Origin: Chloroflexota bacterium | Lineage (GTDB): Bacteria > Chloroflexota > Anaerolineae > 4572-78 > J111 | Length of the DNA stretch: 64,000 nt | Assembly: GCA_016860845.1 (NCBI GenBank) | Contig: BOKF01000044.1 | Coordinates: 7,802 to 71,801 of the forward strand | Direction of reading: 5' to 3' | Part shown: in pieces, positions 1 through 6,715 of the stretch | Position numbering within the stretch: position 1 is the stretch's first letter | Layout: the number at the start of each line of letters is the position of its first letter | The notes under the pieces: generated by a model | The model's database searches: none | What the model was told of the DNA's origin: nothing | Seen by the model: only the letters and a program-made list of their open reading frames with translations | Translations under genes and position numbers: made by a program

Positions 1-870
1 ATGGTCCATATAAGTGGAAGCCTTGACAAATTTGCGATTGCGCTGGACCCGCGGGCTGTGAAATTCGATCTTGATTTTTTCGGGGTTTCTTTTGCCGCTT
101 TTGGCCGGATCAAATACAAAAAGGTCAGCCCCGGCGCGGTAGACAATCCGCCGGCCATCACCGGCCAGGTTGCGGACGTAGTAATCTTCGTGATGGGTGT
201 GGCGCTGGATGTCCTTGCCGTCGAGGGTACAGGAGTAGAGGTTGCCAATGCCTTCGTGATCCGATAGGAAGTAAATCCGCTCGCCCAGCCAGATGGGGCT
301 GATAACATGGCTCAGGGTTTTGAGCAGCGGCTTGAACTTGCCCTTGCCTTTGGGGTCAAGCCAAATCTCCCCGGCCGTGCCGCCGCGGTAGCGCTTCCAG
401 TTAGCCAGTTCGTTTGTCCGCCGGCCAATGACCACGCCACCATCCGGCCCAAAAGAAACGGAGCGAGCCGGGCCGTAAGGCAGTAATTCCGGCTGGCCAC
501 CGGAGGGACTGACGGTGTAGACGGGGGTCAAGTGGGCAAAGGGTTGGCCGGCGTTGCTGGCGAAAACGATTTTCTGGCTGTCGGGCGTCCAGCCCTGGAC
601 GATGGTCTGGCTGCCCAGGTAGGTCAGGCGGGTGGCCGGGCCGCCCGCAGCGGGCATCACGTAGACTTCGCCCTCACCTTCCTCCCGGCCAATAAAGGCC
701 AGCCACGCACCGTCGGGCGACAGGGCCGGGTGGGAGACCATGCCCAGGTTGGCTGTCAGCCGCCGGGCCACGCCGCCCTTGGCCGGCACGGCCCACAGGT
801 CATCTTCACAGACAAAGACGACATTATTTTTGTGGATCGTGGGGTAGCGATAGTAGCCGTTGGGTTTCAT
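1..870 (-). CDS. Tricorn protease homologue, N-terminal part (runs off the left edge)
   Basis: The minus-strand frame opens with ATG at 868-870 and stays open for 290 codons to the window edge. The protein starts MKPNGYYRYPTIHKNNVVFV and then shows repeated beta-propeller blades of the TolB/tricorn type, for example LSPDGAWLAFIGREEGEGEV and ISPIWLGERIYFLSDHEG. Early phrases such as DDLWAVPAKGG are typical of the first propeller of bacterial tricorn proteases, large cytoplasmic peptidases that degrade peptides released by other proteases. The PDZ and serine-protease domains of the family (about 1,050 residues in all) would lie outside the window, so catalytic residues cannot be checked. A stand-alone TolB-like or S9-type propeller protein is less likely, because the N-terminal wording fits tricorn well. 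An AGGTG element lies about a dozen bases upstream of the start. Confidence 0.85.
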   Translation of the reverse strand, partial: MKPNGYYRYPTIHKNNVVFVCEDDLWAVPAKGGVARRLTANLGMVSHPALSPDGAWLAFIGREEGEGEVYVMPAAGGPATRLTYLGSQTIVQGWTPDSQKIVFASNAGQPFAHLTPVYTVSPSGGQPELLPYGPARSVSFGPDGGVVIGRRTNELANWKRYRGGTAGEIWLDPKGKGKFKPLLKTLSHVISPIWLGERIYFLSDHEGIGNLYSCTLDGKDIQRHTHHEDYYVRNLAGDGRRIVYRAGADLFVFDPAKSGKRNPEKIKIEFHSPRVQRNRKFVKASTYMDH

Positions 871-1034
871 GGGTTGTGAGCACCTAAGAAGGTATTTGAA
901 TGTCTAAGGTTTTCAGTCGGGATTTAGGGATTAGAAGATTTGGTCTCTTGTTCATCCTCAAATTCCCTAAACTGGAAACATTGAATGATTAATGTGTGAC
1001 GTACTCCGGCGGTGAGGTGAGAAGTTCACTACTC

Positions 1035-1457
1035 TTATACGGACGCTCCAAGCAGTGCCCATTTATCTTTGTACGGTTCTGCATCTGTCAAGAAGAAAGA
1101 ATACCATTCGGAGTTTGGTCTTGGGCTATAAACCATTTTTCTCGCTACGATTATGCTAGGAACGACATAACAATCAATCGTTTCACCAGATTTTCGAGTC
1201 CGAATATTTACAAATACATAAATATGGCTTTCGGACACCTGTTCTTTTGCTTTTTTATTCAGAAGCCAAAAATTAAAGATTCGGGCATTAGTTTTTACTT
1301 GAATAGAATAAGCTCTTTGACAAGCTTGATCGGTTACCAAAATATCGGCCCCAATGGCGCTACGAGATGTGGGGGATGCAATAAATCCAAGTTTCGATAA
1401 TTCAGCCGCTACAAGATAAACTCCCCTCATCCCCGTCAGTTGGTTAGTCAATGCCAT
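1035..1457 (-). CDS. PDDEXK-nuclease-like protein of unknown role
   Basis: This 140-residue protein is read from the ATG at 1455-1457, which has a GAGG element 8 bases upstream; an upstream in-frame extension lacks such a site. The N-terminal half reads GMRGVYLVAAELSKLGF, then GADILVTD and SIQVKT. A helix carrying an acidic residue, then D-I-L and Q-V-K, is the usual arrangement of small PD-(D/E)xK nuclease-fold proteins, often annotated as DUF4365-like or group I intron endonuclease-like proteins. The predicted catalytic residues are therefore the Asp of GADIL and the Gln/Lys of QVK. Base composition is more AT-rich than the neighbours, which suggests recent acquisition. It sits just downstream of a toxin-antitoxin-like pair but is not overlapped with it. 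Function and substrate are unknown. Confidence 0.6.
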   Translation of the reverse strand: MALTNQLTGMRGVYLVAAELSKLGFIASPTSRSAIGADILVTDQACQRAYSIQVKTNARIFNFWLLNKKAKEQVSESHIYVFVNIRTRKSGETIDCYVVPSIIVARKMVYSPRPNSEWYSFFLTDAEPYKDKWALLGASV

Positions 1458-1523
1458 CTGGTTTTCCTCTATCCTAGTATCGGGTTCTCGTAGCAAAATT
1501 CAGTTTGACACCAGCCATTACAA

Positions 1524-1787
1524 TTACCCCACCGAAACAATATATTCAGTCAGCACCGAACGCCGCTGCTGAGCGCGTTTGGCAATTTCAAGCAGTTCGC
1601 GCACGGTGGCGATAAGTTCATCCACTGTTTCGGGGGTGAAGGAGGCTTCACCATCCTCCGGGCAGACCCAGGCGTAAACATCAGGCACTTGAATGACAAT
1701 ACCATTGTCTCGATACTCAAACACAGCTTTACGCCATTCTTTTAAGGTGTGGTGTTCGCCACACGTCGGGATAGGTTGATTTGTCAT
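1524..1787 (-). CDS. YgiT-type zinc-finger-like protein, putative antitoxin
   Basis: An 87-residue protein whose ATG (1785-1787) follows the stop of the DUF4258 gene by only 6 bases, so the two are almost certainly co-transcribed. The order DUF4258 then YgiT-type protein is a common MqsR/MqsA-like arrangement in which the second gene is the antitoxin. Family members normally have two CPxCG-type knuckles. Here they are degenerate: PTCGEHH at residues 8-14 and WVCPEDGEASF around residue 41, so only one cysteine remains in each. The C-terminal part (ETVDELIATVRELLEIAKRA) is helical. No separate DNA-binding HTH is visible, so autoregulation cannot be argued. The family assignment rests on context plus the central CPEDGE segment. 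Confidence 0.6.
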   Translation of the reverse strand: MTNQPIPTCGEHHTLKEWRKAVFEYRDNGIVIQVPDVYAWVCPEDGEASFTPETVDELIATVRELLEIAKRAQQRRSVLTEYIVSVG

Positions 1788-1793
1788 AGATTA

Positions 1794-2114
1794 TCACTTT
1801 CTTCTTCGTCGTCTAAAGGGAGGGTTCTCCCATTGAGTTTGATCTGGGATGTAGGCAGTAATAAATTCAACGTAGACTGGATCGGCATACTCACAGACTA
1901 CGTGCAAGTAAATTGTTGATGTTTGCGAGAAGCTAAAACGACCGCAGATAAGTAGACGCTGATCATCTGGATACACTTCTATAATTTTTCCATTAAGTAC
2001 AGCTTCAACAATATGTCTACGTTCAAACCCTTCTTTAATGGCATGTTGCACAGCGTGACTTCTGGTCAAATAGTGTCCGGCCTGTATTCGTTTCTGGATG
2101 GTTTCGATGTTCAC
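1794..2114 (-). CDS. DUF4258 domain protein, putative RelE/MqsR-like toxin
   Basis: A 106-residue protein starting at GTG (2112-2114). The segment TRSHAVQHAIKEGFERRHIVEAVLNGKIIEVYPDDQRLLICG matches the DUF4258 pattern: an [ST]xHA motif, a helix before an I-x-x-a-l-x-G-x-I-I-E-x-Y-P-D-D turn, then a strand with L-I-C-G. The C-terminal strand reads YLHVVCEYADPVYVEFITAYIPD, also typical. DUF4258 proteins are small, RelE-like in fold and are often linked to YgiT-type antitoxins, as here with a 6-base gap. A role as an mRNA interferase is inferred from this linkage and was not tested. The very basic tail (FRRRRRK) is unusual but short. The start codon is uncertain because only a weak AGGAC precedes it. 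Confidence 0.7.
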   Translation of the reverse strand: MNIETIQKRIQAGHYLTRSHAVQHAIKEGFERRHIVEAVLNGKIIEVYPDDQRLLICGRFSFSQTSTIYLHVVCEYADPVYVEFITAYIPDQTQWENPPFRRRRRK

Positions 2115-2154
2115 GTCGCTTGTCCTGGGAAGGTGGTGTAACTTAATGAGTAAG

Positions 2155-2913
2155 TTATAGTGTTACCTTGCTCCCTGCCATCCCATTCCGCACCGCCACA
2201 ATCTCGGCCATAATGCTCAGGGCAATCTCTGCCGGGGTGCGCCCGCCGAGGTCGAGGCCAATCGGCGCGTGGAGGCGATCAATCTGCGCTTGGGTCAGTC
2301 CGCTTTCTAATAAACGCTTAACCCGCTGGGCGTGCGTCTTGGGGCTGCCCAGGGCGCCCACATAACCAGCCGGGCTGGGCAGAGCGACCAGCAGCGCCGG
2401 GTCGTCCAGCTTGGGATCGTGCGTAACGACCACCACGCTGCTTTCACGGGTCAGGCCGATTTCGGGCAGGGCTTCGTCGGGCCAGCGTTGGATCAGGTGG
2501 TCGGCGTGGGGGAAGCGTTCCGGCGAGGCAAAGGCGGTCCGGGGGTCTACCAGGTAGGTGCTAAAGCCCAACGGCTTGGCAAAGTGAATCAAGTCGCTGG
2601 CAATATGCACCCCGCCGACAATAATCAGCCGGGGAGCAGGCCGGTGGACGTCAAAAAAGACCTCGATTTCTTCACCGCCTGCGGCCAAGGGGGGATAACG
2701 GCGCGTGGCCGAAGTACGCTCAGCCATCAACTGTTGGGCGTCTCGCCGGATAGACTCGCCCCAAGGTGTTTCCAACAGCGGGCCGGCCGGCTCACCTTCC
2801 GCCGGAACCAGGGCTTTGACCCCCAACAATTCTGCCGGCCCGCGCACCACCACCGCCAGGGTCACACTTTGATCTTTTTGCAAATACTCTTTTAATTGGG
2901 GAAGAAGGGACAT
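2155..2913 (-). CDS. XdhC/CoxI family protein, C-terminal (Rossmann) part
   Basis: A 252-residue protein with the XdhC C-terminal Rossmann-like domain. RLIIVGGVHIASDLIHFAKPLG is the dinucleotide-like loop, followed by VDPRTAFASPERFPHADHLI, VVVVTHDPKLD, YVGALGSPKTHAQRVKRLL and GLDLGGRTPAEIALSIMAEIVA, the hallmark end of XdhC proteins. XdhC binds molybdenum cofactor and helps its sulfuration and insertion into xanthine-dehydrogenase-type enzymes. In many bacteria one polypeptide carries this domain and an N-terminal XdhC_CoxI domain. Here the N-terminal domain is a separate gene 91 bases upstream on the same strand (3005-3319), with a hairpin repeat between. No molybdenum hydroxylase genes are in the window. 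Confidence 0.88.
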   Translation of the reverse strand: MSLLPQLKEYLQKDQSVTLAVVVRGPAELLGVKALVPAEGEPAGPLLETPWGESIRRDAQQLMAERTSATRRYPPLAAGGEEIEVFFDVHRPAPRLIIVGGVHIASDLIHFAKPLGFSTYLVDPRTAFASPERFPHADHLIQRWPDEALPEIGLTRESSVVVVTHDPKLDDPALLVALPSPAGYVGALGSPKTHAQRVKRLLESGLTQAQIDRLHAPIGLDLGGRTPAEIALSIMAEIVAVRNGMAGSKVTL

Positions 2914-2928
2914 ATCTGTACACCTGAA

Positions 2929-2998
2929 GTAGGGAGTAGGGAGTAAGGAGTAAGGAGTAAAAAGATTTTCTACTCCCTACTTCTTACTTCTTACTCCC
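2929..2998. repeat. Hairpin repeat between the two XdhC halves
   Basis: The left arm is made of GTAGGGAGTAGGGAGTAAGG-type units and the right arm (from 2971) of the complementary CTACTCCCTACTTCTTACTT units. They form an imperfect inverted repeat of about 30 bases per arm around an AAAAGATTTT centre. It fills the gap between the two xdhC genes. It belongs to the class of degenerate short-unit hairpins seen repeatedly in this window. Confidence 0.8.
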
Positions 2999-3004
2999 GG
3001 CATT

Positions 3005-3319
3005 TCACCAATCTAACCGCTCTACAAACACTTCAATGGTGCCGCCGCAGGCCAGGCCGACTTCCCAGGCATTCTCGTCGGCCACGCCGAAATGGAGCAG
3101 CTTGGGCCGGCCCGTTTTGATGACCCGCATAGCTTCTTCGACGACTGCGCCCTCGACGCAGCCGCCGCTGACGGAGCCGATCATCTCGCCTTTTTGATTG
3201 ACCGCCATTTTTGAGCCGGGCGCGCGGGGCGACGAACCCCAGGTATTAATGACCGTGGCCACGGCGATTTTGTCACCACGGGCTTGCCAGGCTTCGACGT
3301 CTGCCAGAATTTCCTTCAT
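3005..3319 (-). CDS. XdhC/CoxI family protein, N-terminal domain only
   Basis: A 104-residue protein matching the XdhC_CoxI domain. It has AVATVINTWGSSPRAPGSKM, then VSGGCVEGAVVEEAM (the conserved GGC-V-E core) and LACGGTIEVFVE at the end. These motifs are those of the N-terminal half of XdhC/CoxI molybdenum-cofactor chaperones, and the length equals that single domain. The second half is the next gene on this strand. Because both halves keep intact starts and conserved motifs, this looks like a functional two-gene version and not a simple broken gene, although a past fission by repeat insertion is possible. The next upstream gene on this strand is the acyl-CoA ligase, 80 bases away. Confidence 0.85.
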   Translation of the reverse strand: MKEILADVEAWQARGDKIAVATVINTWGSSPRAPGSKMAVNQKGEMIGSVSGGCVEGAVVEEAMRVIKTGRPKLLHFGVADENAWEVGLACGGTIEVFVERLDW

Positions 3320-3399
3320 GGTTAGGACCCCTCCAATGAATGCAGGCTGATGCTGATATTATGCTTAATTTTTGAATTTATGCCAAGAATATTAAGAGG

Positions 3400-5091
3400 T
3401 CAGAGGGCTTCGGCTGAGTCAGCCGGTGTGACCAGGGCTTCTTCCCGCAACTGGCGGCGCAGAATTTTGCCGGTCAGGGCTTTGGGCAAATCATCACGGA
3501 AGACAATGGTGCGTGGTTGTTTGTACTGGGCCAAGCGTTCCCGACAAAAGGCCCGAATTTCGGCAGCGGTGGCAGTCTCGCCGGGTTTGAGGACCAGGTA
3601 CGCGGTGATTTTTTCACCCCGCATGTCATCGGGCAAGCCGATGACGGCGGCTTCTAAAACTTTGGGATGCTGGTACAGCACTTCCTCGACTTCGCGGGGG
3701 TAGACATTGTATCCGGCGCTCAGGATCATGTCTTTTTTGCGGTCCACAATGTAAAAATAGCCTTCCTCGTCCATGCGGGCCACATCGCCGGTGCGCACCC
3801 AGCCATCCAGCATGGTCTGGGCGGTTTCATCAGGGGCGTTCCAGTAGCCTTGCATCACTTGCGGCCCCTTGACCATCAGTTCACCCACTTCGCCCTGGGG
3901 CAGTTCCCGGGTGGGGTCTTCCGTATCCACAATTTTGGCGTCGGTGCCAATAATGGGCACGCCGATACTACCGAACTTGCGCTGGCCCTTGAGCGGGTTG
4001 ACATGGGTGACGGAAGAAGCCTCGGTCATGCCATACGCCTCGGCGATACGGGCGCCAGTACGGGCCTCAAACTTTTCCATCACCTCGACCGGCAGGGGGG
4101 CAGCTCCACTGAAAACAGCCTTAATCGAGGTCAGGTCAACTTTATCAATGTCATGATAACTGTTGAGCGCGACAAACAAAGCCGGTATGCCGGTAAAAAA
4201 CGTGGGCCGCTCGGCCACAATGGCGTCAACAATGGCTTTAATATTGGGCTGAAGAATGAGGACCAGGGTAGCTGCCAAATGGATGCCCAGATTCATCAAC
4301 CCATTCATCCCATAGACATGGAAAAAGGGCATAATCCCCAGGCCAATATCTTCCGCGTCGCCGTGATCGTACAGTAAAAAAGCCCTGATCTGGGTTAGGC
4401 TGGCAACCAGGTTGCGATGACTGAGCATAGCCCCTTTAGGCAGGCCTGTGGTGCCGCCGGTGTACTGCAAACAGGCCAGGTCGGTGGGGCTTAAATCAAC
4501 CGGGGGGAGCTTGGAACGCTGCCGGTCAATCAGCTTTTTAAAGGCATGCACGGTGTCGGCGTAGGATACATCAACCCACTTGCCCTGGCGGCGAAGCTCC
4601 AGCGGGGCCAGCAATTTCTTGGCAATGGGCATATAATCCTGGATGCCGGTCAAAATGAGATGTTCAACGGCCAGTTTGGGCCTGATCGCCTCAATGCGCG
4701 GCCAAAAGATATCAAGGCTGATCACCACCTTTGCCCCGGAGTTACCCCATTGGTACTCCAGTTCGCGCTCCACATAGAGCGGGTTGGTCATGACTGTTAC
4801 AGCCCCCAGGGAGAGGGTGGCGTAATAGGCGATGATAGTTTGCGGGCAGTTGGGCAGCATAATCGCCACCCGGTCGCCCTTACGAACGCCCAAATCATGT
4901 AGAACCGCTGCCAGCTTGTCAACCTGCTGTTTCAACTGGCTGTAATTCATCCGCGCACCCATAAAAACGGTGGCGGTATGTTTGGGGTACTTTTCGGCGG
5001 CGTGGCGCAGCAAATCGGGGATGGTCAGCGGCGGAATGACCAACTCTGCCGGAACGTCAGGATCATAGAATTTTAACCAGGGTTTTGACAT
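3400..5091 (-). CDS. fadD: Long-chain fatty-acid--CoA ligase
   Basis: A 563-residue acyl-CoA synthetase of the ANL superfamily, which forms acyl-AMP and then acyl-CoA. The ATP/AMP signature YTGGTTGLPKGAMLSHRN is near residue 215. It is followed by the GYGMTEAS-like motif (AEAYGMTEASSVTHVN), the hinge/ATP-binding WVRTGDVARMDEEGYFYIVD and the C-terminal catalytic lysine region PKALTGKILRRQLR. The N-terminal GDRVAIMLPNCPQ motif is also present. Length is normal for FadD. The ATG at 5089-5091 begins MSKPWLKFYDPDVPAEL, as in close family members. It is the first gene of its strand here, with an extended -10 promoter about 100 bases upstream. Substrate chain length cannot be read from sequence. Confidence 0.93.
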   Translation of the reverse strand: MSKPWLKFYDPDVPAELVIPPLTIPDLLRHAAEKYPKHTATVFMGARMNYSQLKQQVDKLAAVLHDLGVRKGDRVAIMLPNCPQTIIAYYATLSLGAVTVMTNPLYVERELEYQWGNSGAKVVISLDIFWPRIEAIRPKLAVEHLILTGIQDYMPIAKKLLAPLELRRQGKWVDVSYADTVHAFKKLIDRQRSKLPPVDLSPTDLACLQYTGGTTGLPKGAMLSHRNLVASLTQIRAFLLYDHGDAEDIGLGIMPFFHVYGMNGLMNLGIHLAATLVLILQPNIKAIVDAIVAERPTFFTGIPALFVALNSYHDIDKVDLTSIKAVFSGAAPLPVEVMEKFEARTGARIAEAYGMTEASSVTHVNPLKGQRKFGSIGVPIIGTDAKIVDTEDPTRELPQGEVGELMVKGPQVMQGYWNAPDETAQTMLDGWVRTGDVARMDEEGYFYIVDRKKDMILSAGYNVYPREVEEVLYQHPKVLEAAVIGLPDDMRGEKITAYLVLKPGETATAAEIRAFCRERLAQYKQPRTIVFRDDLPKALTGKILRRQLREEALVTPADSAEAL

Positions 5092-5192
5092 AGCCCTCTC
5101 TTTGGCGACGCTTTTTTTCCGGTTCCCAACCTGAGCTTGGGAATCAGAAAACCAGAAAATAAGGCATTAATGTTCGCCTGTGGTTCTGCTAT

Positions 5193-5201
5193 ATTATAAC
5201 A
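5193..5201 (-). promoter_or_regulatory. Probable extended -10 promoter of fadD
   Basis: The minus strand reads TGTTATAAT, a perfect extended -10 element about 100 bases upstream of the fadD start. TTGAAA and TTGATT lie upstream at suboptimal spacing. The same TGTGTTATAAT string recurs before two other loci in this window. Confidence 0.5.
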
Positions 5202-5409
5202 CAATACCTTATTTTTCAATCAACCTTTTATCCTGTTGGCAGCACGATCACCGACCGGCGGCCGCGGCCAATCTCCGAACCGCTGAGGTCAGTGAACACC
5301 CTGAAAACGCTGAATCAATCATCCAGTTCAGTGGATTCAGCCTTATGGCAGTGATTCAATATTTAGTTATGAAAACTTCGCTCCAAACAGGACAAAATTT
5401 GTCAAGTCG

Positions 5410-5418
5410 TGGTATAAT
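5410..5418 (+). promoter_or_regulatory. Extended -10 promoter upstream of the SIR2-like gene
   Basis: TGGTATAAT is a consensus extended -10 element. It lies about 180 bases before the SIR2-like start, so the transcript would carry the repeat element at 5484-5589 as its leader. The rest of 5202-5483 shows no gene. Confidence 0.5.
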
Positions 5419-5483
5419 CGGGTAGTTTGAATGTTAAGGCAAGGGTTGTACCTGAAGATAAAGGAAACTAAAGGAACTTGAGT

Positions 5484-5589
5484 AAAAAGGTAGCAAGGCA
5501 GCAGAGTTGCAAGGTTGCAGAGCCGAAGCCCCCTGTGGGTAATTCCCCTGTCTGCCGTCTACCGTCTACTATTTTCAAGGGAGCGGAGG
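5484..5589 (+). repeat. Leader repeat (copy 1) ending at a ribosome-binding site
   Basis: This stretch starts AAAAAGGTAGCAAGG and ends CTGCCGTCTACCGTCTACTA followed by a GGAGCGGAGG purine run just before the SIR2-like gene. A related stretch, with AAAAAGGTAGCAAAGG at its start, CTACTGTCTACCATCTACTA near its end and a GAGGAGG run, precedes the methyltransferase at 18681. Confidence 0.6.
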
Positions 5590-5599
5590 TTAGCCAGCG

Positions 5600-6601
5600 A
5601 TGCCCAGAATTAGAATCAGCCAGGTTGCTGAAAGAAAGGAAGCTGCTACTTGGCAGCAAACCATCGTTGACCGCATTAAGGCGGGTAAAGTTGTGCCCAT
5701 TATCAGCCATGTGGTGGATCATAATTTGATCCTGGGAGGAAATACAGCCCTGGTCGAAGCCTACGCGGACTATGTTCAGTATCCCCTGGCCGATAAACAC
5801 AATCTGCCGCAGATGGCCCAATTCAAAGGCGTCACCGACGAAACTATTAGCGATGCCTGGGCGCTCAAAACCGATTATATCAACTTTATTAAGAACCGCC
5901 TGTTTGACCTGGCCGAAACAGAAGGGGCGGGCGAGGAAATCTTGGCTGAGGTTGAGGAACTTTTCGACGATGTGAGTTTCTCCGAGTTTTCCGGGCGACT
6001 CGGCTATCCCCGCTTTAACCAGGGTCCCTCTGATCCGCTGCTGATTTTGGCCGAATTACCCCTGCCGATTTACCTGACCACCAGCTATCATGGCTTTATT
6101 GAAGCTGCCCTGAAACGCGCGGGCAAAGAACCTCGCACCGAGATTTGCCGCTGGCACAAGGGCCTGGAAGGCATTCCCTCCGTTTTTGAAAGCGACTACC
6201 AGCCCAGCAAAGAAGCCCCGCTGGTCTACCATTTACATGGCCTGGACGCCTACCCCGAGTCGCTGGTTTTGACTGAAAATGATTACCTGGAATTCCTGGT
6301 CGCTACTTCTCAGGAGATGGGCCGCGGCACCGATCCCATTCCCAAACGGGTGCGCCAGGCGATGGCCGATTCCTCCCTTATCCTCATGGGGTACAGCCTG
6401 CAAAGCCTGGAGTTTAAGGTTGTCTTTTGGGGCTTGATCAGACCCCGACCCTTGCAGCATACCAGCGTTTCAATCCAACTACTGCCCAGCGACGATGAAC
6501 GAAAATTCCTCCAGGAATATCTGCGGCGCGAAGCCAAATTCGAGGTTTACTGGGGCGATATTCAGGAATACGTGCAGGAACTGCGCCAGGCACTGGAGTA
6601 A
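5600..6601 (+). CDS. SIR2-like domain protein
   Basis: A 333-residue protein with features of the SIR2_2 family used as NADase or NAD-binding effectors in bacterial conflict systems. LPIYLTTSYHGFIEAAL (about 155-171) corresponds to the TTNYD segment. VYHLHGLDAYPESLVLTENDY (about 209-229) is the H-x-H-G motif with its following strand. SSLILMGYSLQSLEFKVV near residue 270 corresponds to the GYSLxDxxFR motif. An N-terminal stretch PIISHVVDHNLILGGNTALV replaces the usual GAGxS loop, so NAD binding is not certain. The ATG at 5600 follows a GGAGCGGAGG purine run. The nSTAND1-WD40 gene starts 114 bases downstream on the same strand, so the two are likely a functional pair. Confidence 0.75.
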   Translation: MPRIRISQVAERKEAATWQQTIVDRIKAGKVVPIISHVVDHNLILGGNTALVEAYADYVQYPLADKHNLPQMAQFKGVTDETISDAWALKTDYINFIKNRLFDLAETEGAGEEILAEVEELFDDVSFSEFSGRLGYPRFNQGPSDPLLILAELPLPIYLTTSYHGFIEAALKRAGKEPRTEICRWHKGLEGIPSVFESDYQPSKEAPLVYHLHGLDAYPESLVLTENDYLEFLVATSQEMGRGTDPIPKRVRQAMADSSLILMGYSLQSLEFKVVFWGLIRPRPLQHTSVSIQLLPSDDERKFLQEYLRREAKFEVYWGDIQEYVQELRQALE

Positions 6602-6715
6602 TTGTGAATTGTGAATTATGAATAGTGGATTGTGAAGTAATTTTGTAGAAGGCAAAATTATGGCTAAAGGTGATGATATTGAAGATCACGATTCACAATT
6701 ATTGGGGGGAACATT
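6602..6715. repeat. Hairpin repeat between the SIR2-like and nSTAND genes
   Basis: The left side contains TTGTGAATTGTGAATTATGA and GTGGATTGTGAAG. The right side contains GATCACGATTCACAATTATT. They form an imperfect inverted repeat made of GTGAATT-like units. The GGGGGGAAC before the next ATG supplies its ribosome-binding site. Confidence 0.65.
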
